Source: Cyanobacterium sp. uoEpiScrs1 | GTDB taxonomy: Bacteria > Cyanobacteriota > Cyanobacteriia > Cyanobacteriales > Microcystaceae | NCBI RefSeq assembly: GCF_947331815.1 | Contig: NZ_OX373462.1 | Location: 2,175,040-2,239,039 of the forward strand | Length of the DNA stretch: 64,000 nt | Reading direction: 5' to 3' | Part shown: positions 1 to 11,758 of the stretch, piece after piece | How the letters are laid out: each line of letters opens with the position of its first letter | Numbering within the stretch: position 1 is the first letter of the stretch | Position numbers and translations under genes: made by a program | Notes under the pieces: generated by a model | Seen by the model: only the letters and a program-made list of their open reading frames with translations | What the model was told of the DNA's origin: nothing | Databases searched by the model: none

Positions 1-1466
1 GTATTCTGTTGATATAATTTATACTACCTAAAAATATATATCTATTAAACGTTTTTTAGTCCATAATCAATTTTATTCCAAACGATTGTTAAACTAATGT
101 AGACTGCATTGCCGGTAAAAAATACCGAATCATGATTTTCAACAACAATATGATTTTTATAGGTATCCGCATCTCTATAAGGTAGTTTTCAAGTACGTAG
201 TAGGAGAATAATAGAGCAAATAACCATCTAAACGATAAGACATTTTATCTACCAAGTATAGGGATAAAACCTCTGTATACGATATAAGAGTATAAATTTG
301 GTTCAGTTCTAACTCCGTGTTCCGTCTAGAATCAATGTCTTTTACGGTCAAACAAAACATTTCCTGCCTCTTCAAAAGAAGATTAGCCGACACGTCATAA
401 ACGGTGAAAATATTCTCCTCGAACTATTTTTTTGAAGTAGGGCTCTTCTACATAGCGTTTCTTATTGTAAAACTAACTTAAGATAACATTATTTTTCTAG
501 AAACCACTCCGCATTGGCGATAAATACTATCATCTGGCTAACTTTCGAAAAAAGTTAGCCAGATGATAGTATTTATCGTTGTGCAATGAAATAATGACAT
601 AATCACAGGTTAATTGATGAATATTCTCTGTCATCCATGGAACAATAACATAACTTATGTTACGATGCCTGAAAGCGCATATAGGTAAATGAATCAAATC
701 AATTGTAATAAGTACCGTTTAAAAAGCAATCAACAAACGAGATACTACGGCAACTAATTAACCGCTTAGAGAAGAGTTTATTGCATTCATTGCTAAGTTA
801 TTTTGTAGGCTAATTTTTTATTGTACTCTGTTAGGTTGCTTTTCTTTAGCTTATACTTAGTTACTTATTCATAACTTATAAGTTAAGTGCTTATTTAACA
901 GATGTTAATAACAAAGAACTAAAGCAGTATTTGAGATATTTTATCCTTAATCAATTAAGTGATTATGTTCTTAATATCTATCACCTAATAAGTGTGTTTT
1001 TTTACTTACAAAACGCACTTTTGCTATACTTGTAGCTGCAATTTTGTGTTTCAATAAATAAATTTTAAATTAGGTTAAATTTAACATGTCGCAAAACTAA
1101 TTTTTGAATTTCTATATTTTTATTTCAACAACATATACCTAATAAATCGAAGTACTGTATATTATTTCAATTTTATGGAAATAATATCTAGATTTTTAAT
1201 TGGACAATATTGAGTCTAAACTTAACAACTGGGTAGTAAACCGTAAAATCTTAATTAAAAACAAAGTGAACTAATTAAGTTCTAGTAATCATCAAAGATA
1301 TAGATTAATTTTATAAAATTCTCAATAAAAATATCTATATTACAACAGATTAAAATTAATACTCTTAAGGACAATACCCTTAGAATAGAATTGATATTCT
1401 TAAAAAGAATACCCTTTACCGTTCCAATCGAAAATCTAAAAATTTCTACTATAGGAGAAAAACTAA
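1..1466. other. Long AT-rich spacer upstream of acnB
   Basis: I see no convincing gene here. Short open frames exist (for example minus strand 175-393), but they match no family I know and have the low-complexity composition of the surrounding DNA. The stretch holds the 28-bp perfect hairpin at 518-578 (listed separately). Near its end there is an imperfect direct repeat, about 1357-1382 and 1392-1416, just upstream of the acnB ribosome binding site. Decayed genes beyond recognition are likely, but I cannot show them. Confidence 0.6.
518..578. repeat. 28-bp perfect inverted repeat (hairpin)
   Basis: Left arm 518-545 is exactly complementary to right arm 551-578, with a 5-base loop (cgaaa). 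No T-run follows on either side, so it is not a textbook intrinsic terminator, and no gene flanks it closely. It could be the relic of a bidirectional terminator of lost genes or a cruciform-forming element. Confidence 0.9.
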
Positions 1467-4016
1467 ATGTTAGAAAGTTATTATAAACACAAAGAAGAAC
1501 GTGCAAAACTTGGAATTCCTCCCTTACCCTTAACAGCTAAACAGACTTCACAACTATGTAAATTTTTAAAAAATCCCCCCAAAGAACTTAGAGAAGAACT
1601 TTTGATGTTACTACGAGATAGAGTTCCCTCTGGCGTAGATGAAGCAGCTTATGTTAAAGCAGGATTTCTAACGGGGATAGCTAAAGGTGAAATAACCTGT
1701 CCTATAATCTCCCCTCAAGAGGCAGTGGACTTATTAGGAACTATGATAGGAGGCTATAATGTACGTTCATTAGTTGAACTACTCAAATTTCCTAATAAGG
1801 ACTTAGCATCAGCAGCAGTTACTGCATTAAGTAAAACTATCTTAGTTTTCGATGCATTTAATGAAGTCTTGGAATGTTCGGAAACTAACTCTTATGCCAA
1901 ACAGGTTATCGAGGCTTGGTCTAATGCTTCCTGGTTTATAAATAAACCTAAAGTCCCTGAGAACATTACTGTCACTGTCTTTAAAGTTTGTGGAGAAACC
2001 AACACGGATGACCTCTCTCCTGCCCCTCATGCAACTACAAGACCAGACATTCCTTTACACGCTCTAACTATGCTAGAGTCCCTTGTCCCAGAGGGAATAG
2101 AGACTATCACTAGACTCAAAGAGAAGGGTTATCCTGTTGCTTACGTAGGAGACCTTGTTGGGACGGGTTCCTCCCGTAAATCTGCTATCAATTCTGTTTT
2201 ATGGCACATTGGAAATAATATCCCTTTTATCCCTAACAAACGTTCAGGCGGATATATTATTGGCGGAAAAATTTCTCCTATTTTCTTTAATACAGCTGAA
2301 GACTCCGGTGCATTCCCGATTGAATGCGATGTCAGCGCGATGGAAACTGGAGATGTTATCATTATCCATCCATACAAAGGAGAAATTACTAATCAAGCAG
2401 AAAAAATTATTGCAACCTTCGTCCTTAAACCTGAAACTATCTTGGATGAAGTACGTGCAGGGGGACGTATTCCTCTACTTATTGGACGTGCGTTAACTGA
2501 TAAAACCCGTGATGCATTAGGACTTGAACCTAGCCCTATTTTTACTCGTCCTATTCCCTCTATCGAAAACAAAGGAAAAATGGGGTTTACTCTAGCACAA
2601 AAAATGGTGGGTAAAGCTTGTGGTTTACCTGGGATTCGTCCAGGCAGTTCTTGCGAACCTATAATGACGACTGTGGGTTCTCAAGATACTACAGGACCTA
2701 TGACCCGTGATGAACTAAAAGAATTAGCTTGTTTAGGGTTCAATGCAGACTTAACCCTGCAAAGTTTCTGTCACACTGCGGCTTATCCCAAACCTGTCGA
2801 TGTCAAAATTCATAAAGAGTTACCAGACTTTTTTTCAACTCGTGGAGGTGTCGTGTTGCATCCTGGGGATGGTATTATCCACTCTTGGTTAAACCGAATG
2901 TTATTACCTGATACAGTCGGAACCGGAGGTGACTCTCACACTCGTTTCCCTCTAGGTATATCTTTTCCTGCAGGTTCGGGATTGGTTGCATTTGCAGCAG
3001 CATTAGGAGTAATGCCTTTGAATATGCCGGAATCAGTGTTGGTTAAGTTTACTGGAGAATTACAACCTGGGGTAACCCTACGGGATATTGTTAATGCTAT
3101 TCCTTGGGTAGCTATGCAAGAAGGGAAATTAATCATTACTAAAGAGCAAAAAGTTAATGTTTTCAATGGACGTATCATGGAAATGGAAGGTTTACCGACT
3201 TTAAAAGTTGAACAGGCATTTGAATTAACGGATGCTACTGCAGAAAGGTCTTGTGCTGGTTCTACTATTAAGTTAGGAAAAGAGACTGTTTCTGAATATT
3301 TACAATCCAATATTGCCTTAATTAAAAATATGATTATGCGAGGTTATCAAAATTCTAAAACTTTAATACGTCGTGTAGAAAAAATGGAACAATGGTTAAA
3401 AAATCCTATATTATTGGTAGCCGATGAAAACGCTGAATATGCAGATACTATTGAAGTCAATTTAAATAAAATAACAGAACCTATTATTGCTGCACCAAAT
3501 AATCCAGATAATGTTAAATTAATGTCTGAATGTTCAGGAGAGAAAATAGATGAAGTATTTATTGGTTCTTGTATGACAAATATTGGACATTATCGCGCTG
3601 CTGCTAAAATTTTAGAAAGACAAAAAATAGTAGAAAATAGTGATTTGCACGTACGTTTATGGATTTGTCCTCCAACTCGAATGGATGAAAAACAGTTACA
3701 GGAAGAAGGTATATACGAGGTTTTTACGGCTGTTGGTGCGCGTACAGAAGTACCTGGGTGTTCCCTCTGTATGGGAAACCAAGCACGTGTACAAGATAAT
3801 ACAACAGTATTTTCTACTTCTACTCGCAACTTTAATAATCGTATGGGAAAAGGGGCCCAGGTTTATCTTGGTTCCGCAGAATTGGCTGCAGTGTGTGCCT
3901 CGCTAGGAAAAATCCCAACAGTTGAGGAATACATGACTATTGTTACAAAAATAATTGACCCCCTTTCTAGTCAATTATATCGTTATTTAAATTTTAATAA
4001 AATTGATAAGTTTTGA
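1467..4016 (+). CDS. acnB: Aconitate hydratase B (bifunctional aconitase / 2-methylisocitrate dehydratase)
   Basis: AcnB interconverts citrate and isocitrate through a [4Fe-4S] cluster in the cytosol, feeding isocitrate and 2-oxoglutarate synthesis. The protein is 849 residues, close to the AcnB family length (about 860). The N-terminal HEAT-like domain begins MLESYYKHKEERAKLGIPPL. The cluster ligands are visible as Cys702 (GSCMTNIGHYRAAA) and Cys765/Cys768 (PGCSLCMGN), the spacing seen in E. coli AcnB. The start is supported by an AGGAG at 1453-1457, nine bases before the ATG. The C-terminal end looks slightly divergent but the frame is intact. It stands alone, with more than 1 kb of non-coding DNA on each side. 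2-Oxoglutarate supply for ammonium assimilation would explain its retention in a nitrogen-fixing symbiont; that is inference. Confidence 0.96.
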   Translation: MLESYYKHKEERAKLGIPPLPLTAKQTSQLCKFLKNPPKELREELLMLLRDRVPSGVDEAAYVKAGFLTGIAKGEITCPIISPQEAVDLLGTMIGGYNVRSLVELLKFPNKDLASAAVTALSKTILVFDAFNEVLECSETNSYAKQVIEAWSNASWFINKPKVPENITVTVFKVCGETNTDDLSPAPHATTRPDIPLHALTMLESLVPEGIETITRLKEKGYPVAYVGDLVGTGSSRKSAINSVLWHIGNNIPFIPNKRSGGYIIGGKISPIFFNTAEDSGAFPIECDVSAMETGDVIIIHPYKGEITNQAEKIIATFVLKPETILDEVRAGGRIPLLIGRALTDKTRDALGLEPSPIFTRPIPSIENKGKMGFTLAQKMVGKACGLPGIRPGSSCEPIMTTVGSQDTTGPMTRDELKELACLGFNADLTLQSFCHTAAYPKPVDVKIHKELPDFFSTRGGVVLHPGDGIIHSWLNRMLLPDTVGTGGDSHTRFPLGISFPAGSGLVAFAAALGVMPLNMPESVLVKFTGELQPGVTLRDIVNAIPWVAMQEGKLIITKEQKVNVFNGRIMEMEGLPTLKVEQAFELTDATAERSCAGSTIKLGKETVSEYLQSNIALIKNMIMRGYQNSKTLIRRVEKMEQWLKNPILLVADENAEYADTIEVNLNKITEPIIAAPNNPDNVKLMSECSGEKIDEVFIGSCMTNIGHYRAAAKILERQKIVENSDLHVRLWICPPTRMDEKQLQEEGIYEVFTAVGARTEVPGCSLCMGNQARVQDNTTVFSTSTRNFNNRMGKGAQVYLGSAELAAVCASLGKIPTVEEYMTIVTKIIDPLSSQLYRYLNFNKIDKF

Positions 4017-5181
4017 GATCAAAAACTAGCTTTTTATTTGAAAAATACCAGTAATTGAGTATATTAGCTGGTATTTGAGTATTAATTTTAAGTTAAATAA
4101 TAAAGTGGGTAATTTCTGCTTCACTAATAATCTATTAGAACAAGCATAAATTAACGTAAGTTTGAAAAAAATTGGGATTGGGTTGAGACAGAGAAGAAGT
4201 AGATTTATATCTAGGGCAGCATTTATTGAAGTCAGATGTTTTTATCGTAAACTAAAACATAGATTTTTACCCAAGTAAAATTATCTATATCAAAACTTAA
4301 GTACTATAATTTTATCTTTTGTCTAGAAGAAGTACAATTATAATAATTTCTTTTTATCGGTAATAGTATATAAACTTCAAATATTTTCTAGTCTAGTTAG
4401 ATATAATCGTAGGATTATGTCTATGTTATAGACAACAATATGACTGTGTTACTCTCTATATATTTATAGATAAAACATTATATAAATTACTAAGGTTTTA
4501 GTATAACAAATTAAATTTTAAAAACTTAGTTGTACAGGACTAAAATTATATGGGAATGGGATAGCATCATAAATTAAAACTTTATTCAAATAACTACTGT
4601 AAATTTAAAAAAGTTTAATTTTTTTAAATTTACAAATAAAATTATTACTGGCAATTATCTAAAGACAAATAAGAAATAAGAAATCAAAAATAATATATAA
4701 TATTTTTGGTTAACCTATTAATTAAAAAATGGAAATTACATATTAATATTAAATTCTTAAAAAAAGTTTATTGTTTAAATTTAAGCTCAGCAGATAAATA
4801 ATACTTACATCATTATTTTTTAAATAGTTACTTAAATCAGATATTAGCATTTTCGTAATAACAATATGACAATCCTATATGTACTTTTGATATTTATTTA
4901 CATATAAAAGAATAGTTTTTACACTTCATACTTATTATTGTTTATTGATAACAAATAAACTAATTTCGATTAAGTTTATATAATTAGATGATATCAATCG
5001 TACATTAGTTTGTGAATTCCACCAAAATAGTCTAGAGCCAGCCGCTCAAAATACAGCTAATTTATCGAACCCCATTTATGGCTACATATTAATCCGCCCC
5101 AACAATTCAATTATTCTAGAATAGTAATCTCTGCTTAAGTGGTAGGGGAGTGTTTCTAATAAATAGAAGATTTTAATATAA
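4017..5181. other. AT-rich spacer between acnB and por
   Basis: No gene is supported. A 9-bp stem (4043-4051 with 4078-4086) just after the acnB stop may help end transcription but lacks a T-run. A perfect 15-bp hairpin lies at 4598-4612/4620-4634. The stretch near 4990-5160 is less AT-rich and may be decayed sequence or the por promoter region; I recognise no product. Confidence 0.55.
4598..4634. repeat. 15-bp perfect AT hairpin
   Basis: Arms 4598-4612 and 4620-4634 are exact reverse complements around a 7-base loop. The arms are mostly A and T and carry T-runs on both strands, so this could act as a weak bidirectional terminator. It is not close to any intact gene. Confidence 0.75.
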
Positions 5182-6144
<963 letters not shown>

Positions 6145-6224
6145 ATCTTAAACGGCAAGATTTGTAGTTGGACTCATCAGCAAATCTCTAAGTATCGTTG
6201 GTCATATGAAGAGATACTCATCAA

Positions 6225-6410
6225 TTATGGTAATGGTTGAAAATTTTCTATAGAGGTTTCTGGCCCAGCTCGACGATTTTGTGGAGAATAATAAGCAATG
6301 GCAAACATCGGTAAGGTAAGTGTTAATAAAGCGATTGTGGTTCCTATAATATAAGCCCACCTGTGAGTTGGAGACTCTACAACCTTCCCTGACGAGGTAC
6401 TATATTCCAT
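6225..6410 (-). CDS. Small single-span membrane protein, unknown function
   Basis: From an ATG at 6410 this encodes 61 residues: a short polar N-terminus (MEYSTSSGKVVESPTHR), one hydrophobic segment of about 23 residues (WAYIIGTTIALLTLTLPMFA), and a polar, proline-containing tail. The region is visibly richer in G and C than the spacer around it, which supports coding. An in-frame TTG at 6437 would add nine residues, but I prefer the ATG. It converges with por, 80 bases downstream of it. I do not recognise the family. Confidence 0.55.
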   Translation of the reverse strand: MEYSTSSGKVVESPTHRWAYIIGTTIALLTLTLPMFAIAYYSPQNRRAGPETSIENFQPLP

Positions 6411-7253
6411 ACAAATGGCTGATTGACCTGAACTCAATAAATTGTCATCAATGAGGTTTAAACTATAACCTCATTACTCTCATTGTAATAATTTTTTCTT
6501 GATAAGTGTTAATATTGTTAATTCTTAATTAAATCTCGATTAAATTTATAGAAAATGCCCCTGAAGAGTAGACAGTGTTATTAAGCAATTAGAGGCTAAA
6601 ATGATTGACGTTATGTCCTATAACTAAATAAATAATTAAATCTATAATATGTATGTAACTAAACTTGACAGCTAATTTTATGTCATGCAGCAATCCTAAT
6701 TGTTTTTCTGAATATCCCCTAAGGAATTTGTCAAGAAAATAAATGTAGAAATATTCAAAGATAGAATAAAACACTCTATATAAACTAGTATCAATAATTA
6801 TTAACGTTCTTGGTCACTTCCAATTAGTAACTAGCAACTGTACTGTAGAAAGTAGAGAAAAAGTGAATAGAGTCAGCTTTGAGTAGAGACCAAGGTGTAT
6901 TTGTACAATAACAGTATGCACAACTGGGAAGAGAAGTCTAACCACCACAATATTAACTATAGTTTTTATTGAAAATAAATATAATTGTCGATGCACCCAA
7001 AATTTATAATAAACGAGATCTAACATTATCTGGTTATTACCTTTATCGTCTATATTATTATCAATAATAATTAACTGAGAGTGTATTGTTAGTAGCTTTG
7101 GTGTATCTATTATCGTACCAACGATAAACACTAAGTTTGCATTAACCTCTTTTCAGGAGTACTCGATATCTTTTCCTGTTTTTATGTGCCCCCAAGCTTT
7201 TATTTTTCTAGCATGCACTAACATGTATTCAAAGAATTCGTTAACTCTTAGAG

Positions 7254-7405
7254 TTAGGATAAGCTAGAGGTGGGCTTGACTTTTAGGAAATTAATGACCA
7301 CATCAGCTCTCATCGCTTCTTTAGATAGACTTAGATAGTTAAAACTATCGCTATTAATAAAGTAAAGTTTACCTTTGAATACTATAACAAGAGCCTCTAT
7401 TGTTT
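7254..7405 (-). pseudogene. Possible 3' remnant of an unidentified gene
   Basis: Reading the minus strand, this piece stays open for about 50 codons, with a non-random residue mix (TIEALVIVFKGKLYFINSD and onward), and ends in TAA. Upstream the same frame is broken by several stops although the DNA remains less AT-rich than true spacer. I read this as the tail of a dead gene. The family is unknown and the call is tentative. Confidence 0.3.
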
Positions 7406-7849
7406 AGGTTGAAGGGAAATAGGCATTGGCATTTGCGACTCCCAATATATTCTATGACAGCAAGACGATCCCCAAATAGAGATTCTACTCCCATATCTTC
7501 AAAGTCTTTTCTGTCTTATCTTCAAATAACTTGACTATTATAGTGAAGTGTGTTTTGTTAGTAGTAAATACGTTCTTTAATGAAGTTACTTGCTGTTAAA
7601 AGATTAGGTTTTAGTAGGATATGTTTGCCTAATTCAACTAAGCTTACTTACTATACCTCCAAAAAATCTATTGTAAACAGCTGCAACCACCGGTGCAACT
7701 TTTTTTATTATGGTGCACAGAAGATATTTCTTTCGCAATTAATTAATTCTGTTATTTATTGCTTACTAGTATAGATTAAATCTAATAGGATTTTGTATAT
7801 TGTTTATTAGTTAAGAATAATTGTCCTGGCTTAGATTTTGTTAATTTAA

Positions 7850-7895
7850 AAATTATTGACTTAGTAATATGGACATATTTCTAAGTCAATAATTT
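7850..7895. repeat. 15-bp perfect inverted repeat
   Basis: Arms 7850-7864 and 7881-7895 are exact reverse complements. The loop region can extend the stem by several pairs after one mismatch, so the whole element is nearly palindromic. No intact gene adjoins it. Confidence 0.75.
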
Positions 7896-8358
7896 ATATT
7901 TATTTAGTAATATATTTTTGTGAAATTAATATGCAGCATTTATTTTTTATTAAAAAGATAATTAATTAGAAAATAATCAGAAAACTTGAACAGTTAAGTT
8001 GTATATAAATGTGGTATCTTTATCATGTCTATAATAGAGTTTAATTCAAATATTCAAATAGTACTGTCATCCTCTCGCCTAATTGACAGTGCTTTTGCTT
8101 AAAATAACTTCTATTAATTATTTACTTTTAAGTTGATTTTAGGTAACGATAACAGTATACTTACACCTTTTTAGATAATACTTAATTAACAATAAAACCA
8201 AATAATTAATTGTGACAAATAATACATTGATTAAATATTTTTATAATAAAATCTGAAAAGCTAGTCATGACTTTACTTAAATTTTAAGAAAATAAATTGT
8301 AATCTAAACTCATTGTTGCTTATCTTAATTATTGTGTTTAACTATTGTCTCTTTAAAT

Positions 8359-9669
8359 CTAATGTTTAACTCTTGTTATTCCAGCGATTGCTGATAACAA
8401 AAACCATCCTAATAGATTAACACGAACATCAAAAAGAGTGACATCAAACAGATTAAATAAAATACAACTACAAAAACTTATTAAATAAGTAAATAGCAAC
8501 AAATGTTCCTGATTTTTCTCTTGTTTATTAGATAACTGAACTAAGTTTTTTACTCCTTGAAATATCACATTTCCCACAATGCCACAAAAAAGTACAGTTC
8601 CAGGGATACCAATTTCGGCGAACAACATAAAAAATAAATTATGTGGATGTCCCATCCACACATTCATCTTAGTTTGGTAGACTGGAGTGAAATTCCGTAG
8701 TCCCCATCCCAACCAAGGATGTTCTAATATCATTTCTTTAGCAACTTTCCATTGGGTAGTCCGTAAAGCAGTGATATAGCGGTCATCATATAATTCATCT
8801 GTCAATCTCGTCCAAAAATAGGGAGGAACTAATTCGCGCATAGTTTCCTGTCCAAAAGGAACCCAGGCAGCCCAAGCAACCATTCCAACAGCAATAACTG
8901 TTAGAAAGATAATCCAATACCGACGTAAATAAACGGCAAAAGCCATCACCCCTAATAAGGCTAGTCCCCACACACTGCGAGAATTGGTAAAAATTAATCC
9001 TAAGCCATCCATTACGACCGCAAAACTCAAAATAATTAGTTCTACAACTATTTTACGTCTATGCTTATTCTGCCAACGACGATAGATATAAATCCATAAT
9101 CCCAAGGCTAAGATAAAAGCAATCAAAAGATAAATGGCTAGAATATTAGCATACATTAATAGAGAAGACATTCGGCCATTAGGATTACCATAAGCTAGTA
9201 ATTGAATTCCAATACTCCTAAAAATCAGGGGACTTTCCCAACCATATCCCAGTTGCATAAACCCTAACGCAGTCAGAAGAATAGACGTTAAAACCACCCA
9301 CCAAGCAAACTGATACAGTCGATATAAATTATTGAAAAATATAGGGAAAGCAGCGAATATAAGAATTCCCGGTAGAAAATTTGGCAATCCTTGTAAGGCA
9401 AGAATAGGTTGAAAGGCAAAAAATGTTGTAATAACTAGCCAAAGACTAAATAATCCTAATATCCAGCTAAACCGAGCAGAAATAATTTGGTAAAAACGTT
9501 GCTGCCATAGGCTAAACAAAGCAATTACTAGACCAACACCCCCAATAATTGCAGAAAAAGGGAATAAAAAGACTCCAAACTTGAAAAAACTCTCTACCAC
9601 TTGAAGCTTATTAGAGCTTGACCGGAGACTTGATAACGAGAATAGAAAAGGCTTCACAATATAAATCAA
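8359..9669 (-). CDS. O-antigen ligase family membrane protein (Wzy_C domain)
   Basis: Proteins of this family join or polymerise surface glycans at the periplasmic face of the inner membrane. Cyanobacterial relatives also include IctB-like proteins of uncertain role. The 436-residue protein has about ten to twelve hydrophobic spans across its length. It carries the typical loop between residues 310 and 357: HPWLGWGLRNFTPVYQ, then GHPHNLFFMLFAEIGIPG with the family's conserved His/Asn. Arg231 in TNSRSVWG matches the conserved arginine before the large loop. It lies 53 bases downstream of the YaaW-family gene on the same strand, probably co-transcribed. The donor and acceptor sugars cannot be told from sequence. 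Retention of a surface-glycan gene in an endosymbiont is mildly surprising. Confidence 0.85.
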   Translation of the reverse strand: MIYIVKPFLFSLSSLRSSSNKLQVVESFFKFGVFLFPFSAIIGGVGLVIALFSLWQQRFYQIISARFSWILGLFSLWLVITTFFAFQPILALQGLPNFLPGILIFAAFPIFFNNLYRLYQFAWWVVLTSILLTALGFMQLGYGWESPLIFRSIGIQLLAYGNPNGRMSSLLMYANILAIYLLIAFILALGLWIYIYRRWQNKHRRKIVVELIILSFAVVMDGLGLIFTNSRSVWGLALLGVMAFAVYLRRYWIIFLTVIAVGMVAWAAWVPFGQETMRELVPPYFWTRLTDELYDDRYITALRTTQWKVAKEMILEHPWLGWGLRNFTPVYQTKMNVWMGHPHNLFFMLFAEIGIPGTVLFCGIVGNVIFQGVKNLVQLSNKQEKNQEHLLLFTYLISFCSCILFNLFDVTLFDVRVNLLGWFLLSAIAGITRVKH

Positions 9670-9722
9670 ATATTTGATAATATGTAAAGTATAAATTATA
9701 AATATCGACTATTTTTACTTAT

Positions 9723-10571
9723 TTAAGTGGTTTCTAAATATTCAGTCCGAGTAAGGCGAATTTGGGCTAAGGCAAAAATTACTGGAATAATGCGACTGTG
9801 ATTAGTAGCAATCGTTCGCCATCCTAAATCGGCTAAAAAATAACCCCATAGAACTGGGCCGACAAAAGCAAAAACCCCACGAAATGTTCCATAACTAGCG
9901 GCTGTCATCATCATTCCCCGCCTAGCGGTCTTAAGAATAATTTGATTAGCTGCTACTGCTCCTCCTCCAACTACAGCTTGTTTAGCGACTTGATATCGAG
10001 CAAAATGAAGGACAAATTGTTGAGCAATATGTTTAAGTAACCAGGGTTTTACTACAGAGTTTACTGCAATCACGCTGCCACTCTTTAATAGAAGACTAAG
10101 GTAATTCTTTTGAAAGTTAGCAGAGCAAGGTTTGTTCCAGTTAGGATGAACTAATGATAGCTCTATTTTTTCAGTCAGAGTCTTTTGTTCGCAAAGGGGA
10201 AGTTTTTTCCAAGCTTTTCTCACCAGATAAAGAAAGATATCTGCTTCAATATCGGTAGTAGTCATTTGGTTAGAATAAGAAATCTTCAAGTACTGACAAA
10301 CACGAATTAAAATTTGACGGTAGCTAACTTGATTACTCTTTTTTCTGAGGACAGTGAGACCGTCAGCGCCTAGATAACGAAACCGTTTTTCCACAGTATC
10401 TATCCAACTACTCCAGTCTTGACTTTCTACTTCAATCGGATCAGGGGTTTGCCAATAATCAAGGGGATTAAATTTACGACAAAAAAGAATTTCCGTCAGA
10501 TGACGTAGATCGTCTTCTGTCGCTAATTCTAGTACCGCTCGCAGTTCATCCAATGTTGGGACCTCCATCAA
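9723..10571 (-). CDS. YaaW / UPF0174-family protein, unknown function
   Basis: This 282-residue protein resembles the YaaW (UPF0174) family, whose function is unknown. The N-terminal part (LDELRAVLELATEDDLRHLTEILF) resembles the helical DUF3944-type segment. The C-terminal third is glycine- and alanine-rich with two hydrophobic stretches (about 200-220 and 225-250) that could insert in a membrane. The start is an ATG preceded in frame by a second possible Met one codon later. It is upstream of, and probably co-transcribed with, the O-antigen-ligase-like gene. The family assignment rests on overall pattern rather than a diagnostic motif. Confidence 0.7.
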   Translation of the reverse strand: MMEVPTLDELRAVLELATEDDLRHLTEILFCRKFNPLDYWQTPDPIEVESQDWSSWIDTVEKRFRYLGADGLTVLRKKSNQVSYRQILIRVCQYLKISYSNQMTTTDIEADIFLYLVRKAWKKLPLCEQKTLTEKIELSLVHPNWNKPCSANFQKNYLSLLLKSGSVIAVNSVVKPWLLKHIAQQFVLHFARYQVAKQAVVGGGAVAANQIILKTARRGMMMTAASYGTFRGVFAFVGPVLWGYFLADLGWRTIATNHSRIIPVIFALAQIRLTRTEYLETT

Positions 10572-11758
10572 GGGATTTTAAGATTTACTTTATTTTCTTG
10601 ATTTTATCGATTTCTAGGTTTGCTGTGAGTTAGTGTGTACCACAAATAGTGATGCAAATTGACACACTAAATAACTTTTCAAAAGTTCTCTAAGCTATTT
10701 AGGTATTTTAAATCATAAGTCTATGATTGTTGACTAAATGTTCATCGTTATCAGGTATAGGGAAAAGAAGAGTTGACTTGCAAACTTCACGGGAGCAATG
10801 GTTAATCATCAAGTCAAATTACATGCTTTTATTTTAAAAAAAATTAGCTGTTCCCCGTTCTACCCAGTTAAATCGCGCTTCATAATCAAAAAATTGTTAC
10901 CCAATATTTCCAGACCTTAATTTTTAACCTAAAAACATTCCATTTAGCAATAACTTTTCGACAATCATTTTACAAAGATAGAATCCTTTTTCTCATACCA
11001 TAAGATTAAATATTGGGTGAGTATTCTAAAATGTGATGCTCCCTACACTTTAATGCTTACACATCATTAATGAAATAATTTCACAAGGAACTTGAGGTAA
11101 ATTAGTTGTCATGAATAGATTATGGTTATAACAAAACCTAGTTTAAAATAACTCAGAAATGTATTTTTTCTTATTTTTTATTTATTAAAATATCTTTCTT
11201 GTTCTTGGTTTTTGTGTTGACCTAATATTTAAAATTTTAGTCTATATACTTAATTGTTTGCTTATGATATTTACCTCATTTAATTATATAAATTCATGGT
11301 AATAATTTAATTTTATAGTCATTGTAATATAATAGCGTGAGCTATATCCATAAATAAACTGATATCTTAATACTTGTATTGTTAAATCTACACTTCTATT
11401 TTGGACTTATTTAAAGTTATCTACCTGGTTATTCATTGTTATGATGCTCAGCAATAATCCATCTAGTTTTTAATAAAACTACTTATACAGATTATTTTAT
11501 GAGAATCATAGCGGATATTAAGACAATACAACGATTAACGTATATTATATCTCGTGAAACTTTGAGAAGGCTAAATAGGCAACATAAAATAAATTAGCAA
11601 TAAAAAAATAGATTAATCTAACTTTAATAAATAGATGTATAATTTCTAGAGGCTGGACGAGAAGCTTCAACAATTTTTTTGATTCAAGGGAAAGATTTGA
11701 GATTACAATAACCAAGGCGGGATAGATGACTGTGGCTAAACTCTAGGAAGTAATATTT
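10572..11758. other. AT-rich spacer between divergent yaaW-like gene and argC
   Basis: No gene is supported. The two flanking genes point away from each other, so promoters for both should lie here. I could not pick out a regulator site with confidence. An AGGAAG sequence about ten bases before the argC ATG serves as its ribosome binding site. Confidence 0.55.

Larger units (their letters stand above)
6411..8358. other. Two-kilobase spacer with decayed coding remnants
   Basis: Most of this stretch is AT-rich with no supportable gene. Between about 7140 and 7560 the base composition rises. On the minus strand, 7254 to about 7405 gives an open frame that ends normally at 7254 but lies behind stop codons, as expected for the 3' part of a broken gene whose family I cannot name. 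A 15-bp perfect hairpin sits at 7850-7895, and a short 7-bp stem at 8063-8069/8084-8090. Confidence 0.5.

Noticed and set aside
175..393. 72-codon minus-strand frame near the window start
   Set aside because: No recognisable family, no clear ribosome binding site, and composition not clearly above background; possibly debris.
1282..1506. Minus-strand frame overlapping the acnB start
   Set aside because: Overlaps the well-supported acnB start antisense and consists of Ile/Phe/Asn-rich low-complexity translation of AT-rich DNA.
6814..7131. 105-codon minus-strand hydrophobic frame
   Set aside because: Hydrophobicity is what AT-rich spacer gives by chance; no conserved motif, and neighbouring frames are equally open.
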